DNA of 64,000 bases from Zerene cesonia (GCF_012273895.1 NW_024045134.1:2356001-2420000), one strand, 5' to 3'. Shown: positions 48,612 through 60,694, counted from the first letter of the stretch. Program-made: numbers and translations. Notes: generated by a model from the letters alone, not told the origin.

Positions 48612-51600
48612 GTTAGTATATTTTTTTAAAGTTCTTATTGATATATCTTTATACAATTATATTCTACTTATAGCAGTACAGTAACAAGATGAAATATTGA
48701 TGAAATATCAAGCTATGACTAACACATTCAATGCACCAGTTTATGTGTTAACCTTTATTAATATTATGAAATCCAGTACCAAACTGAATAAATCCTCAAC
48801 TAAAGTAAAGAGATGGCAGTACATTGAGAATTAAAAAAAACTTCCAAGCTTATAAACTCCTTAAATGACAGACAAAAAGTTGTAAAATTTATTTTAGTTA
48901 AAAAGTTTAATCATCCAAAATGATAGACAATTAGTTAGAAAAGACATGAAAACAATAAAATGTTATTTTTCTTCTACATTATACAAATTAGCATACATAA
49001 TGGTTGTCATTATTTTTTTTCATATAAACAATATTATGGGTGCAATGAACTTAGTTTTTGTTGCGTTGAGTCAGTTCACATGAATCATATAAAAGTATTA
49101 TTTACACTAGAGATTTGTTGGATTTGTCTATGAAATTATTTATTGCTTTTATAGATTTATAAATTATCTTTGAATTCAGTGATTAACACATAAAGTTACA
49201 CACTCATGGTTTGGGGTTCCTTAAATGGTAGAATGTTTATGAGTGTTGAAGATGGAATTAAATAATGATAATCTATATGTGGAAGATGAAATCAAAATTA
49301 TATGCATTTGTAAAAATTTTAATTCATTTTGATTTTATTATAAGAATACAATATATAGTCATATAACAGAAGATTTTGTCATCTTAGTACAAATTTTACA
49401 GTATATTCTGTTACTGTAAAAGCATTTTAATTGTCTTGAGTCTCCCCGTGACCACGCTCACTGTAAGGTGTTCGAAACGTCGGGTTAATAATATAATGAA
49501 TAAATCGCGTTTAAAATCCGTTGAAAAGTTTTTAATTTCTAAAAGCATTTTAATTATTTGATCTTAGGTTTTACCATTATATCCTAAAATTCATCAATCT
49601 TAACGACAATACAAATCTTTATAACAACTTATAGTTGTTAAATGTAAAGATTTTTATCAAGAAAAGGATGGTACAGCCGTGCCACTTTTTTGCTTGCCTT
49701 GTTGGGGGCACTGCCATGCCCCCAGAAAAAGGTGAAGATGTACACAAATAATACTAAGATTTACTAGTCGATCATGATAAAATATTGAAATGCATATTAA
49801 TTGCAGAATTGTTCAGGCTTTTACCAATCAGACTTGATAAATCTGGGGTTTTTCTCTAAGATCGACTTACATCGTACTGTAACATAAAGACAAAAAAATT
49901 TTTTTTTGATTTGCATTGAGGACTTTTAATAAAGACTATTGTATCCTGCTAAGTAAGCTTGTCCTATCTATACACATTACAGTACATTATTTTTTATTAT
50001 GTTATGGTACAGTAACAAAGGAGCTGCGTTACAATAAATTGTTGCAATATGTAAGAAGCTGCTATTATAATTTGAAAAACCCCATAACCATGTCTTGAAT
50101 CCAACTTTGAATCTCTATGAATTATCCATTGTTAAAAGTACTAACTATGGTACTGTGCCTTCAAGAATTTCCTCTTATTGTCCATATTTGACCACATTGA
50201 TTTGTAGAATTTTTAGAAATGAATGAATAGTGTCTCCTTGTCCACCAGCCTGTCTGGAAGAGATCCCTACTTTAGTTGTAAGACCGCCTCCTATAGTGAC
50301 CGCCTTCTATAGAGACCGCCTTTTATAGAGTTAATTTATTTCTGTATGACTTGGTGCACAATAAAGTATTTTCATTTGATTTAAAATGATTTTTTATGAA
50401 TGTGAATCTCAATTCTAGTTCAAAGTAAGTGTTTAAATAAGTAACTTCACTGCACCATAATTATTGGATATATAACTTCATGTACATTTTATTTTTAGTC
50501 CAATTGCAATAAAATGAAAAAATATTCAAAAAATCGAAATGTATTGATAACTGGCGAGTTAGAATCGCCAACTCATGATCAGTTTTTTTCTATTCTTTAA
50601 ACCATCTACATTGGTAAATCTATAAATAGCTACATTGCATGTATTTATCATGCAACCTTCTTCAAGGTTTCAATTAATTAAAATAGAGCTTACATAGTTT
50701 ATTGAAATTTATGAAGAATAATTGCATAATGTCTTCAAAATGGTAAAGCATTTAAAATTAAGTGATATTCAAGGTATATAGAGCATGTGTATATATTTTC
50801 ATATTATAGGTGGTCAATAATCAATACATGCTTTGAAAAATATCTATAGACTAGAGAGGAGTCATGTTAGTCAAGCCGCTTATAACTAAACAACAGCTGA
50901 ACAGATTTAAATGAATTATCTTTGGTCAATGTAATGTGTATTACATATGTTCCTTTAGGGTCCACTGTAAACACATGTTATAAAATAATTTTAAGTTTGA
51001 GTGAGTAATCAAACATGTTTTGTAAGAAATGAATAATTATGAACTATTTTCATATAGGTACAAGGAATGACGGAACTAAATGGCTGTGAACCACGGAAAA
51101 TCAAAGTGCTTGGCCCATACACCTTCAGTATCGGAGACACAACCAACTTCTCAAAATACTTTAGAGGTGGCATTGTAACCCAAGTGAAGATGCCAAAGAA
51201 ACTCAACTTCAAACCACTCAGTGAATCTTTAAAAGAACCAGAGTTCCTGATCACCGATTTCGGCAAGATGGACTATCCACAACAATTGCACCTGGCTTTT
51301 GCAGCATTGCACAAGTTTGAAGCATCTGAGGGTAGGTTGCCCAAGCCCTGGAGTAATGATGATGCTGCTAAATTCGTGGAATACGTTAAGAATTTACTGA
51401 AATCGGAAGAGATGTTCAAGGAGGGTGATGTTGAATTGAACAATGAGCTGCTAGAAATTTTTGCTAAAGTGAGTTGTGTTTTTAATTTTAAAATGTGTGT
51501 ACTATATACCATACCACTACCACTGTCCTAAATGTACCATTATTTAGTTTCTTTACTACATAACATAAAACAAAGGCTTTCTCAGTCTGTCCGTATGTCT

Positions 51601-54600
51601 GTATGTATTTGAAACTATGCAATGGATTTGTATGGGGTTTTTTTAATAAATAGATAGAGTGATTCAAGACAAAGGTTTATATGCATAATTATAAAATAAA
51701 TGTTTTAAACTGCTCATAATTTAACATATTTAAATATTGCTGGTATAAAAATGTAGTGTAATTTCATTGATACCATAATTTTTTGCAAATTCTTCATAAT
51801 TTCGCCAATAGTGAATATTGTAGAATCTTAGTGAAGATATTTAAAGATGTGAATAAAATTAATTCCTTCATGTATCAGGTATCATCCGGCGATCTTAACC
51901 CAATGAATGCAGCCATCGGAGGTGTAGTTGCCCAAGAAGTCATGAAGGCATGTTCTGGAAAGTTCCATCCCATTGTCCAATGGCTGTACCTCGACGCTAT
52001 TGAATGTCTGCCCAAAGACAAGACCCTGTTGACTGAAGAGAACTGCAAGCCAACTGGCTCTAGATATGATGGTCAAGTGGCCGTGTTTGGCAAGGACTTC
52101 CAGAAGAGGATTGGCGAACTTAAATACTTTATTGTTGGTATGTGTTTGTTTTATTAATTGAACATTTTGAGGTTGCAAATAAGTGAATCCTTTCCTTTTC
52201 CCTTACTCCTTAAAAGCGGGCACAGGCACTACCTACAAATGTTCATGGAGGGTGGTGATCGTTTACCATCAGGCGAACCACCAGCTCAGTTGCCCGCTAT
52301 GACATAAAAAAAAAATAATTAAATATTGGCTATCCTTGCAGTTTATTATGAACAACAATATGATATAATGATTATAGTAATAAATGGTAATACAGGTAAC
52401 TCTACTAGCTAATATGTAGCTAATTTGTTGTCTCTATGTGCATAATCATTGTTGATATAAATAGTACAGTGTAATAAAAATAAATAAATACAGCAGCTTA
52501 TTTTCCTTATCTCCATAATTAGTGACGCACCTTGTTATACTGCTTCAAGGTAACGATAGCCTTAGGCTGGGGCAATATTATTTCTAACAATAAATAAACA
52601 ACCTACTTATAATTTACTTACGTGGTTATACATCATTTGATCTTGTTTTTTCGTGAGGTTTTTTTCTAGTATATAATTTTTTTAAGAGCGTGTAGCTATG
52701 TTTGTTAAAACTTGAAATTATTTGTTTGCCCAAATGTCATAATATGGGGAGGTTTCCGCAAATCAACGTCAAGTGCTTAAAAAGTATTGCCCAAATGTAT
52801 GTCAAATGCTTATAATAAATACTAGCCTTTATGCATAAAACAGACTTACATAAAGTTTAAACCCTCTTTCACAAATATGAATATTTTAACCATATAAACG
52901 AGACGAGAACGACTAACAGACATACATCCATATATTATTATAAACTTTCGCGTACATAATTTTAGCAGAATATAAATTAACTAAATTTATATAGTATTTT
53001 CTTGTGTTTTATACATTTACGCGAGTATTATACATTTAGTCTAGAGCGCTCGCCGTAAAGTGTTCGAAACGTCGGGTTAATAATATAATGAATAAATCGC
53101 GTTTAAAATCCGTTAAAAAGTTTTTAATTTCTAAATTTATATATTTTTCTGTATTACAGGCGCTGGCGCCATCGGCTGTGAGTTGCTTAAGAACTTCGCC
53201 ATGATCGGAGTGGGGGCCGGCGGGGGGCAGGTCACCCTCACGGATATGGATCTCATCGAGAAGTCAAACCTCAACCGACAGTTCCTCTTCAGACCTCATG
53301 ATGTACAGAAACCCAAGTCCAGCACTGCTGCTAAGGTAAACATCATTTTGAAAACTGTTTATTTTTATTGGGTTGTCTGATTATTGGATAATGTTCTTTA
53401 ATAATAATTTTCTATAAATTTAATTCAAAGTTACATACAGAAAATAAGTTTAGTAGTAGATATAAAAAACGGCCTTATTTTATCTGTAAAAATAATGCAA
53501 AAATCTTTGTTTGTATTAGTTAACTTTTTTCTGTTCAATGAACTCATATCATCACTTTATTCATTTAAATTTTTGCGTGAAAATAATACACATTTTTTAA
53601 TCTTCTAATATATAAAATTCTCGTGTCATAATTTTCGTTGCCATACTCCTCCGAAACGGCTTGACCGATTTTGATGAAATTTTTTGTGCTTATCCGGTAT
53701 CTATGAGAATCGGCCAACATCTATTTTTCATCCCCCTAAATGATAAGAGTAAGGCAGAACAGCGTTTGCCGGGTCAGCTAGTATATAATAAAAGTCAGTT
53801 TTTAAAATTACATTTACGCAATTAAAAACGCATCTTCTCCCATTACAGGCTGTGAAACGTATGAATCCATCGATGAACGTACTGGCGCAGGAGAACCGCG
53901 TGTGCCCCGAGACCGAGTCGGTGTACGACGACGCGTTCTTCGAAGCGCTGGACGGCGTCGCCAACGCCCTGGACAACGTGGACGCGAGGATCTACATGGA
54001 CAGGCGGTGTGTGTACTACAGGAAACCGCTGCTGGAGAGCGGCACGCTCGGCACCAAGGGCAATACTCAGGTACAGCTGGCGATGGATGTCACAGTAATT
54101 CTTTTTATCGCCTTTAAATGCGACGTTTGTGATGAAAAATTTATTGTTTTATCTGATTCGTATGACCGATTTTAGTTCAAACGCATTTAGCTGGAACTAG
54201 ATGTGTTTATACTAGTTTTAACTAGGGAAAACGCATTGTAACAGATATAGGGTTTTAAGTGTACTGTATATATCTTATAATTTTTTCTTTTTTGTTTATT
54301 GATATTTATTACATAACATATAAAGACGCATGGATGACGTAAACATAAACTTTGCATCATTTATCAACTGCCCCACACTATGAGTCAATTTATTAATATT
54401 TTCGTTTGCCCTTCCCTGTTGCACTTGCCCTTTTTGTTTGTTTCTGTTGTATCTAAACCATTGACCCGCGCGACAGGTGGTGGTGCCGTTCCTCACCGAG
54501 TCGTACAGCTCGTCGCAGGACCCGCCCGAGAAGAGCATCCCGATCTGCACGCTGAAGAACTTCCCGAACGCGATCGAGCACACGCTGCAGTGGGCGCGCG

Positions 54601-57600
54601 ACGAGTTCGAGGGGCTGTTCCGGCAGGCGGCCGAGCACGCGGCGCAGTACCTGCTCGACGCGCACTTCCTCGAGCGCAGCATGCGCCTGCCCGGCAGCCA
54701 GCCGCTCGACGCGCTCGAGAGCGTCAGGGTGAGTGACCGCCGACCTGCTGCCGACCGTACCATATAAGATAGTGTAACGTTGTTGGGTAGGTTGCGTTAT
54801 GGATTCGGAGCGCGAGAGCGGGAAAAATTTCATACTTTTTGAATGCTCAATCAATGTTACATTGTTTTAAAAACAATTTGAATGTGGTTGCTGTTCGAGA
54901 TATGTCGTATTATACTATATTATACGTTGAGATCAATAATAGCATTACAGCTAATGGGAAGCGTATCATTTGACACTTACAATCCGGCTCGAAGGATCAC
55001 ATGCTGCAAGGTCCTTCGAGCCGGATTCACATGGACATTAGTTTACAAACATCATCAGCACTACTGTAACCTCGTGTTTTACATATAGATATCGAAGAAA
55101 TTTATCATTATATTATTTATACTGAAGTTTCCACTTGTTGGAATATTCCCGCATTGTAAAACCCTCTCCTCCCAATGAATTTGTTGCCTTCACTTGCTAA
55201 AATTAATAATACCGTTTTCTTAAACGATTTTCAGAACGCAATCAACGAGCGGCCGCTAAGCTTCGACGACTGCGTGACGTGGGCGCGCGTGCACTGGGAG
55301 GCGCAGTACTCCAACCAGATCAAACAGTTGCTGTACAACTTCCCCCCGGATCAGGTGTGCGCTTGTTTTATTATATATACTGGCAATTCGCCCCGCCGCC
55401 GCTCGAGTTGAAATCTGGCGAAGTTTGCAGAGAAAAAGTCAACAAAACAAAAATTACTAAAATTTGGTCAACCGTTTTCGATTGCTCGATCCGCTGTAAC
55501 AAACATGATTTTCTTGTTTTAGTTATTCATATTACTAAAGAGTAAATTCTTGATGGAACACGTTTTTCCCAGTTAGAACTAGTACCTAAATGCATTTGTA
55601 TAAATAACAATTCAATTCAATTCAATTCAATTCAATTTATTTCATACATACTAAATACATTTTTGACATTTTTAAAATTACAATTTATAGCAATTACAAT
55701 TTAGTTTATATGAACGGTTTGTCTTACATATATTTTTAAAGTTTACATATATCAAGCCGATGTTTCCCTAGCTAGATTGCAGGGCTACCTGTATTTAGGA
55801 GAAACAGCTTGCTTCTAAAGTAGATTCACAATTTGAGCCATTTGACAGCATTATTATTAAAAATTATAATTGAATACAATAGAGAAGAAAAATAAATAAA
55901 TATCTATATACTGAGTTGCCTATAAGTGGAGGAGTTTGACGTGTGTGAGTGCGTGTGTATGTGAGTGTATGTGTGTGTGTGTGTGTGTGTGTACAGCGAG
56001 TATTTTTTAATAGCCGTAATTAAGAACTTTTATATTTATGTTTGAATTTCAAGAAGGTGCTCTGTCTCATCATAAGTTTTTGCTAAAAGAAAGGTACGGA
56101 CTGATAATTTACATTTAGAGTAAGATAAGGAATAGATAGTAAGAGTTTCGTTAATTTTGTTGTAAAGATAGGGTCCGAGGAAGTAAAAGAACCTCTTAGT
56201 GAAACTGTAATATGGCTGCGGAACAGTGCAGATTTTGTTCTGTCGCCTCGTCGAGGTTGTAACTATTATAACAATTAATTAATGCTTAAATTTTTATGTC
56301 AGATAATACGGGTTGTTGAAATGCATTCACATTAGTTGCAACTGTTTTGCATTATGTAATTATATAAATTTATTTTTACTTTGTTTTTTAATTTTTTTTT
56401 TTTTTTATGTCATAACGGGCAGCTGAGCTGGTGGTTCGCCTGATGGTAAGCGATCACCACCGCCCATAAACATTCGCAAAGGTAGTACCTAAGTGAATGC
56501 GCTGACCGCTTTTATGGGGTAAGGGAAAAGGAAAGGATTAACGACTGGAAAGAAGGAATGGACTAGGACGGGTGAGGAAAAGGAAACGGCCCTCCGGCTC
56601 CCCCACTCACCGTACGAAACACAGTGGCATGCCACTATTTCACGCCGGTTTTCTGTGGGGGTGTGGTACTTCCCCGGTGCGAGCTGGCCCAATTCGTGCC
56701 GAAGCGTGCTCGACTCCCACATTAATGTAAAAACTGTTTCAATTAAGTGTTTTATTTGGTTCCATAATGGTTTCTGTTTGAGTGGGAAACACTGAAGTCA
56801 ATTGTGGTACTCACTGTGGCTATCTGGTTTTTCATAATCTTGTTCTTCTCAAGTTTTGCACTAAAATGTTTGAATTTTTTCATTTGTTTTGTAACTATAA
56901 CAGAAATATGCCGTCCGTGTAATAATACATTTTCTCTCTTTACCAGGTGACAACAAGCGGAGCCCCATTCTGGTCGGGCCCCAAGCGTTGCCCCGCGCCG
57001 CTGACTTTCGACCCCAACGACGAACTGCATCTCGACTATATTGTGGCGGCGGCCAATCTGAGGGCCCAGGTCTATGGGATACCGCCCTGTGTGGATAGAG
57101 AGCATATCGCGAAAGTTGCGGATTCCGTTCAGGTGAGATGATTTCTTTAAATGTATGTATGGATGGATGTAGGGATACTTTTAGCAAGAGGATGAGATCA
57201 ATGATTATTATTGATCACAGATTGAGTCAATGGATGTGGAGGAAAGGATTAGAAACATAGATTTTTAAATGTCAATGTTGTAGTATCGTTAATATATTTT
57301 ATTTACGTTATGTTGCCTTCTACATATTACAATGTAATATTTAATTTTCCAGGTACCAGAATTCAAACCTAGATCCGGTGTCAAAATTGCGGTAACCGAC
57401 GCGCAGCTGCAACAGAATAACGACGAAATGGACCAAGACAGAGTCAAGAACATTGTATCGGACCTGCCCCCACCCAGCAAGCTCGGGAACCTCAAGATTA
57501 CCCCACTGGACTTTGAGAAAGATGATGATACCAACTTCCACATGGACTTCATTGTAGCCGCCTCTAATTTACGTGCCGCCAACTACAGTATACCTCCAGC

Positions 57601-58126
57601 TGATAGACATCGCTCCAAGCTCATCGCAGGCAAGATTATCCCTGCCATAGCCACCACAACCTCGGTAGTGGCAGGACTCGTCTGCCTCGAGCTATACAAG
57701 CTGGCGCAAGGCTTCAATACCCTAGATGTGTTCAAAAACGGCTTCGTTAACCTCGCATTACCGTTCTTTGGCTTCTCCGAGCCAATAGCAGCACCAACCA
57801 ACACGTATTACGATAAGAAATGGACTCTCTGGGACCGTTTCGAGGTGAAAGGTGAAGTGACCCTGCAGGAGTTCATAGACTACTTCAAGAACGAGCACAA
57901 GCTGGAGATCACGATGCTGTCGCAGGGTGTGTGCATGCTCTACTCGTTCTTCATGCCGAAGAACAAACGTCAGGAGCGGTTGAACCTGCCCATGTCCGAA
58001 GTGGTGACCAAGGTGTCCAAGAAGAAGCTGGAGCCGCACGTGAAGGCGTTAGTGTTCGAACTGTGTTGCAACGACGAGGACGACAACGACATTGAAGTGC
58101 CCTACGTGAAATATACTCTGCCTTAA
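47877..58126 (+). CDS. Uba1: ubiquitin-activating enzyme E1, complete, nine exons
   Basis: Joining 47877-48611, 51058-51468, 51879-52137, 53160-53335, 53849-54070, 54477-54728, 55235-55354, 56947-57132 and 57353-58126 gives 1044 codons and TAA. The enzyme adenylates ubiquitin with ATP, holds it as a thioester and passes it to E2s in nucleus and cytosol. In order: N-terminal tail with a basic NLS-like PPAKKRKL; inactive adenylation half (YSRQLYVLGHDAMRRM, GLGGLGVEVAKN); four-helix/FCCH region; KACSGKF signature at ~405-411; active adenylation half starting GAGAIGCELLKNF at ~469 with SNLNRQFLFR; catalytic Cys ~625 in PICTLKNFP; C-terminal ubiquitin-fold domain ending VEVPYV-like YVKYTLP. Length matches animal UBA1. 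No key residue is missing. Confidence 0.97.
49437..49545 (+). repeat. dispersed repeat (GTTCGAAACGTCGGGTTAAT family), copy in Uba1 intron 1
   Basis: Shares about 85 near-identical bases with 53038-53137: gtgttcgaaacgtcgggtta, then an AT-rich stretch, then aaaatccgtt(g/a)aaaagt and tttttaatttcta. Ends like the fold-back element at 4909-4969. Confidence 0.7.
50281..50328 (+). repeat. three tandem 16-bp units
   Basis: agaccgcctcctatag, tgaccgccttctatag and agaccgccttttatag lie head to tail. Confidence 0.7.
51058..51468 (+). CDS. Uba1: Uba1 coding exon 2
   Basis: 137 codons, phase 0 to phase 0: VQGMTELNGCEPRKIKVLGP to LLEIFAK, covering the FCCH and four-helix region. Acceptor ATATAG, donor GTGAGT. 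Confidence 0.94.
51568..51680 (+). repeat. dispersed repeat (GATAGAGTGATTCAAGA family), copy 2
   Basis: gtctgtccgtatgtctgtat, gcaatggatttgtatggggt, t run, gatagagtgattcaagacaa, aggt. Lies in Uba1 intron 2. Confidence 0.5.
51879..52137 (+). CDS. Uba1: Uba1 coding exon 3
   Basis: 86 codons plus one base: VSSGDLNPMNAAIGG, the E1 signature KACSGKFHP, YDGQVAVFG. Acceptor ATCAG, donor GTATGT, phase 1. Confidence 0.95.
52188..52317 (+). mobile_element. SINE-like element, 3' part with poly-A
   Basis: ggtggtgatcgtttaccatc, aggcgaaccaccagctcagt, tgcccgctatgacat, then a run of A. Lies in Uba1 intron 3. Confidence 0.7.
53038..53137 (+). repeat. dispersed repeat, second copy, next to Uba1 exon 4
   Basis: Near-identical to 49437-49545. 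Its end is about 22 bases upstream of the Uba1 exon 4 acceptor, so only a short native pyrimidine tract separates the insertion from the splice site. Confidence 0.7.
53160..53335 (+). CDS. Uba1: Uba1 coding exon 4 (ATP-binding)
   Basis: Phase 1 in, phase 0 out: GAGAIGCELLKNFAMIGVG, LTDMDLIEKSNLNRQFLF. Carries the nucleotide-binding loop of the active adenylation domain. Confidence 0.95.
53336..53848 (+). other. Uba1 intron 4
   Basis: Contains the retroposon-like repeat at 53605-53785, close to the acceptor; otherwise AT-rich. Confidence 0.75.
53605..53785 (+). repeat. retroposon-like repeat (CTCCGAAACGGCTTGACCG family), best copy
   Basis: Runs from ctaatatataaaattctcgt to gccgggtcagctagta. 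The family is widespread in Lepidoptera and resembles tails of RTE-type retroposons; that class label is from memory. Lies in Uba1 intron 4. Confidence 0.7.
53849..54070 (+). CDS. Uba1: Uba1 coding exon 5
   Basis: 74 codons, phase 0: DGVANALDNVDARIYMDRRC, VYYRKPLLESGTLGTKGN. One of the most conserved E1 stretches. Donor GTACAG. Confidence 0.95.
54477..54728 (+). CDS. Uba1: Uba1 coding exon 6 (catalytic cysteine)
   Basis: 84 codons, phase 0: VPFLTESYSSSQDPPEKSIP, then ICTLKNFPNAIEHTLQWARD, with the thioester Cys as the second residue of that block. The 3' half is very GC-rich. Confidence 0.95.
54981..55027. repeat. perfect 16-bp inverted repeat (hairpin) in Uba1 intron 6
   Basis: AATCCGGCTCGAAGGA at 54981-54996 and its exact reverse complement at 55012-55027, with a 15-nt loop. 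GC-rich within AT-rich intron. Confidence 0.8.
55235..55354 (+). CDS. Uba1: Uba1 coding exon 7
   Basis: 40 codons, phase 0: NAINERPLSFDDCVTWARVH to LLYNFPPDQ, the second catalytic cysteine half-domain. Acceptor TTTTCAG, donor GTGTGC. Confidence 0.93.
55600..56270 (-). mobile_element. 3' end of a LINE (jockey/CR1-like), minus strand
   Basis: On the minus strand 56232-56036 reads as the C-terminus of a LINE ORF2 protein: FTKRFFYFLGPYLYNKINE, then LAKTYDETEHLLEIQT and TAA (56038-56036). A 3' UTR with a (TG)n tract follows, ending in repeated CAATT units at about 55607-55636, a terminus typical of such elements. It is 5' truncated, as dead-on-arrival copies usually are. Lies in Uba1 intron 7. 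Confidence 0.65.
56400..56722 (-). mobile_element. full-length SINE-like element with poly-A tail
   Basis: About 320 bases. On the minus strand it starts tgggagtcgagcacgcttcg, has a C/T-rich centre, ends gcgaaccaccagctcagctg, gcccgttatgacat and poly-A. It is the best copy in the window and the reference for the partial ones. The A tail and size suggest a non-autonomous retroposon; no tRNA-like head was seen. Lies in Uba1 intron 7. Confidence 0.75.
56947..57132 (+). CDS. Uba1: Uba1 coding exon 8
   Basis: 62 codons, phase 0: TTSGAPFWSGPKRCPAPLTF, LDYIVAAANLRAQ. Acceptor TACCAG, donor GTGAGA. Confidence 0.94.
57353..58126 (+). CDS. Uba1: Uba1 coding exon 9 (ubiquitin-fold domain, stop)
   Basis: 257 codons plus TAA: DFEKDDDTNFHMDFIVAASN, KLIAGKIIPAIATTT, LWDRFEVKG, LEITMLSQGV. 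Includes the C-terminal E2-recruiting ubiquitin-fold domain. Confidence 0.96.
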   Translation, partial: VPEFKPRSGVKIAVTDAQLQQNNDEMDQDRVKNIVSDLPPPSKLGNLKITPLDFEKDDDTNFHMDFIVAASNLRAANYSIPPADRHRSKLIAGKIIPAIATTTSVVAGLVCLELYKLAQGFNTLDVFKNGFVNLALPFFGFSEPIAAPTNTYYDKKWTLWDRFEVKGEVTLQEFIDYFKNEHKLEITMLSQGVCMLYSFFMPKNKRQERLNLPMSEVVTKVSKKKLEPHVKALVFELCCNDEDDNDIEVPYVKYTLP

Positions 58127-58466
58127 ACTAGTGATAAATGATGATCAGATTCGGTGACCGGCCGGGGCATTTCGTCGCATTCACACAATGCCGCGATGTT
58201 TACGAATTTTTTCACACACAGAGGGTATTTTTAACGGCGATTAGGTTATAGATTTTTATTCGAGTGCCTCGGGCGATGTACAGTGATATTCGTGATTGGA
58301 CAAATTTGTTTTCGAGTGCTTGAGACACGCTTTCATCGTCTATTATAACTTTATATTTATCGTAGTTACGTTGCTCACTGTCACTTTGTGCCGTTCATTT
58401 TGTGGTTATTTTAACAACCGTATTGGAATTTCAAATTAAATCAGATGGGTCTGTATATGAAGGATA

Positions 58467-58472
58467 AATAAA
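58467..58472 (+). terminator. Uba1 polyadenylation signal
   Basis: AATAAA about 340 bases after the stop, followed by a T-rich stretch from 58493. A plausible 3' end for the transcript. Confidence 0.6.
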
Positions 58473-58620
58473 ATTAAATTTGAGCAAATGTTTCTGTTTT
58501 ATTTAAACATTTTTAATTATTATATTTTTAGTATTTTTTTTATTTTGAAATACTTAGTCTGGCCATAAATACTGTTACACTTAATTATAAAAAAATATTA
58601 CATTTGAATTTCGAATCTGT

Positions 58621-59620
58621 NNNNNNNNNNNNNNNNNNNNNNNNNNNNNNNNNNNNNNNNNNNNNNNNNNNNNNNNNNNNNNNNNNNNNNNNNNNNNNNN
58701 NNNNNNNNNNNNNNNNNNNNNNNNNNNNNNNNNNNNNNNNNNNNNNNNNNNNNNNNNNNNNNNNNNNNNNNNNNNNNNNNNNNNNNNNNNNNNNNNNNNN
58801 NNNNNNNNNNNNNNNNNNNNNNNNNNNNNNNNNNNNNNNNNNNNNNNNNNNNNNNNNNNNNNNNNNNNNNNNNNNNNNNNNNNNNNNNNNNNNNNNNNNN
58901 NNNNNNNNNNNNNNNNNNNNNNNNNNNNNNNNNNNNNNNNNNNNNNNNNNNNNNNNNNNNNNNNNNNNNNNNNNNNNNNNNNNNNNNNNNNNNNNNNNNN
59001 NNNNNNNNNNNNNNNNNNNNNNNNNNNNNNNNNNNNNNNNNNNNNNNNNNNNNNNNNNNNNNNNNNNNNNNNNNNNNNNNNNNNNNNNNNNNNNNNNNNN
59101 NNNNNNNNNNNNNNNNNNNNNNNNNNNNNNNNNNNNNNNNNNNNNNNNNNNNNNNNNNNNNNNNNNNNNNNNNNNNNNNNNNNNNNNNNNNNNNNNNNNN
59201 NNNNNNNNNNNNNNNNNNNNNNNNNNNNNNNNNNNNNNNNNNNNNNNNNNNNNNNNNNNNNNNNNNNNNNNNNNNNNNNNNNNNNNNNNNNNNNNNNNNN
59301 NNNNNNNNNNNNNNNNNNNNNNNNNNNNNNNNNNNNNNNNNNNNNNNNNNNNNNNNNNNNNNNNNNNNNNNNNNNNNNNNNNNNNNNNNNNNNNNNNNNN
59401 NNNNNNNNNNNNNNNNNNNNNNNNNNNNNNNNNNNNNNNNNNNNNNNNNNNNNNNNNNNNNNNNNNNNNNNNNNNNNNNNNNNNNNNNNNNNNNNNNNNN
59501 NNNNNNNNNNNNNNNNNNNNNNNNNNNNNNNNNNNNNNNNNNNNNNNNNNNNNNNNNNNNNNNNNNNNNNNNNNNNNNNNNNNNNNNNNNNNNNNNNNNN
59601 NNNNNNNNNNNNNNNNNNNN
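58621..59620. other. assembly gap (1000 N)
   Basis: Exactly 1000 N in the convergent region between Uba1 and the CP110-like gene. No shared flanks were seen. Confidence 0.99.
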
Positions 59621-60688
59621 AAAGTAATAAATGTTATTTGCAGTTAACAATTTTCTTTTTTCTTTATTACAATATTTATGGCAAGACTAGGTATTACAAT
59701 CATCTTATTGGCATCTATCTATGTGAGAATAGTTATAGCAGGGGCGGCTTAACCTATAGTGCTGGATGTACCAATGTAATTAATTTATTTATTTGTGTAT
59801 TTTGTCGCTTCAAAAGCGCTTAATTGTTGTTAAATAAATATTTGAAATTGAGGAAGGATATGAGAAGCCAAATATCAAAGTTGAACTGGCGAAATGGCGA
59901 AATAAAACGAGTCATATTTTTAAAATGTTTAATAAAAATTGGTTCACATAAAAATATATTAACGTGACCTTATTCGTACAAGCGTTTCATAATTTTGAAT
60001 TTGTGCCGAACATTGGGCTATACCAATTTATACAACTGACTAGCGCGTATTATCGCGTTTCACATAATTTTTAAAAGCTACCACTAGCAAAAACTAAACT
60101 AAATTTATTGTGACACGTTGGAGTTTTGGAAATGGTACCTACTTAGTAATATTTTATTTCACAAACACCTATTCACGAATGTATCACATTGTAACAGAAG
60201 GATCAATATCACATAACATTTTTTGATCTATTTACTCATTTAAATGTTCATAATTCCAACAATGTCCAACACTAAAAGCCAATAGAAAATTTAAAACTAA
60301 ATCTACCCGCAATTAAAATTGCTAGCTCAGAGAGCAGTTACACAACCACAATACCTCGCTAGGAAGCGTTAGTCATTATTATAATAATTATTGTACCTGA
60401 TCAATTCACATTGTCATTCACAGCTATTTAAATGGTAAACACTAAAGGTGCTAAATATTTTTATTCTTTCAACACCATATATTCTTATTAAGATAATATA
60501 TTAGTTGTCATTGTTATAAAATCTGTGATATATTCGAATTTGAAGTCAACAATACAAGCATTTTTATATGTGACTTAAATATATTTTAAATAAAGCACTT
60601 TCTGGCAAATAACTACTTAAAAACAGATTTTGTAGTTTGGATGAATTTAACCCATATTGTTCATTATAAAAATAGACGCCGAGGTTGA

Positions 60689-60694
60689 TTTATT
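60689..60694 (-). terminator. candidate polyadenylation signal for the CP110-like gene
   Basis: AATAAA on the minus strand about 550 bases after the tentative stop. Weak, because the region is AT-rich. Confidence 0.25.

Larger units (their letters stand above)
48612..51057 (+). other. Uba1 intron 1
   Basis: Holds the repeat at 49437-49545 and three 16-bp tandem units at 50281-50328. No coding region recognised. Confidence 0.75.
52138..53159 (+). other. Uba1 intron 3
   Basis: Contains the SINE tail at 52188-52317 and the repeat at 53038-53137. No coding region recognised. Confidence 0.75.
55355..56946 (+). other. Uba1 intron 7
   Basis: Largely transposon-derived: LINE 3' end at 55600-56270 and full SINE at 56400-56722, both on the minus strand. 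Confidence 0.75.

Noticed and set aside
54296..54854. Minus-strand frames of 133 and 155 codons opposite Uba1 exon 6
   Set aside because: Shadows of a GC-rich coding exon whose plus-strand frame is conserved E1 sequence.
58598..59650. Long open frames of about 350 codons
   Set aside because: They span the 1000-N gap; no real sequence supports them.
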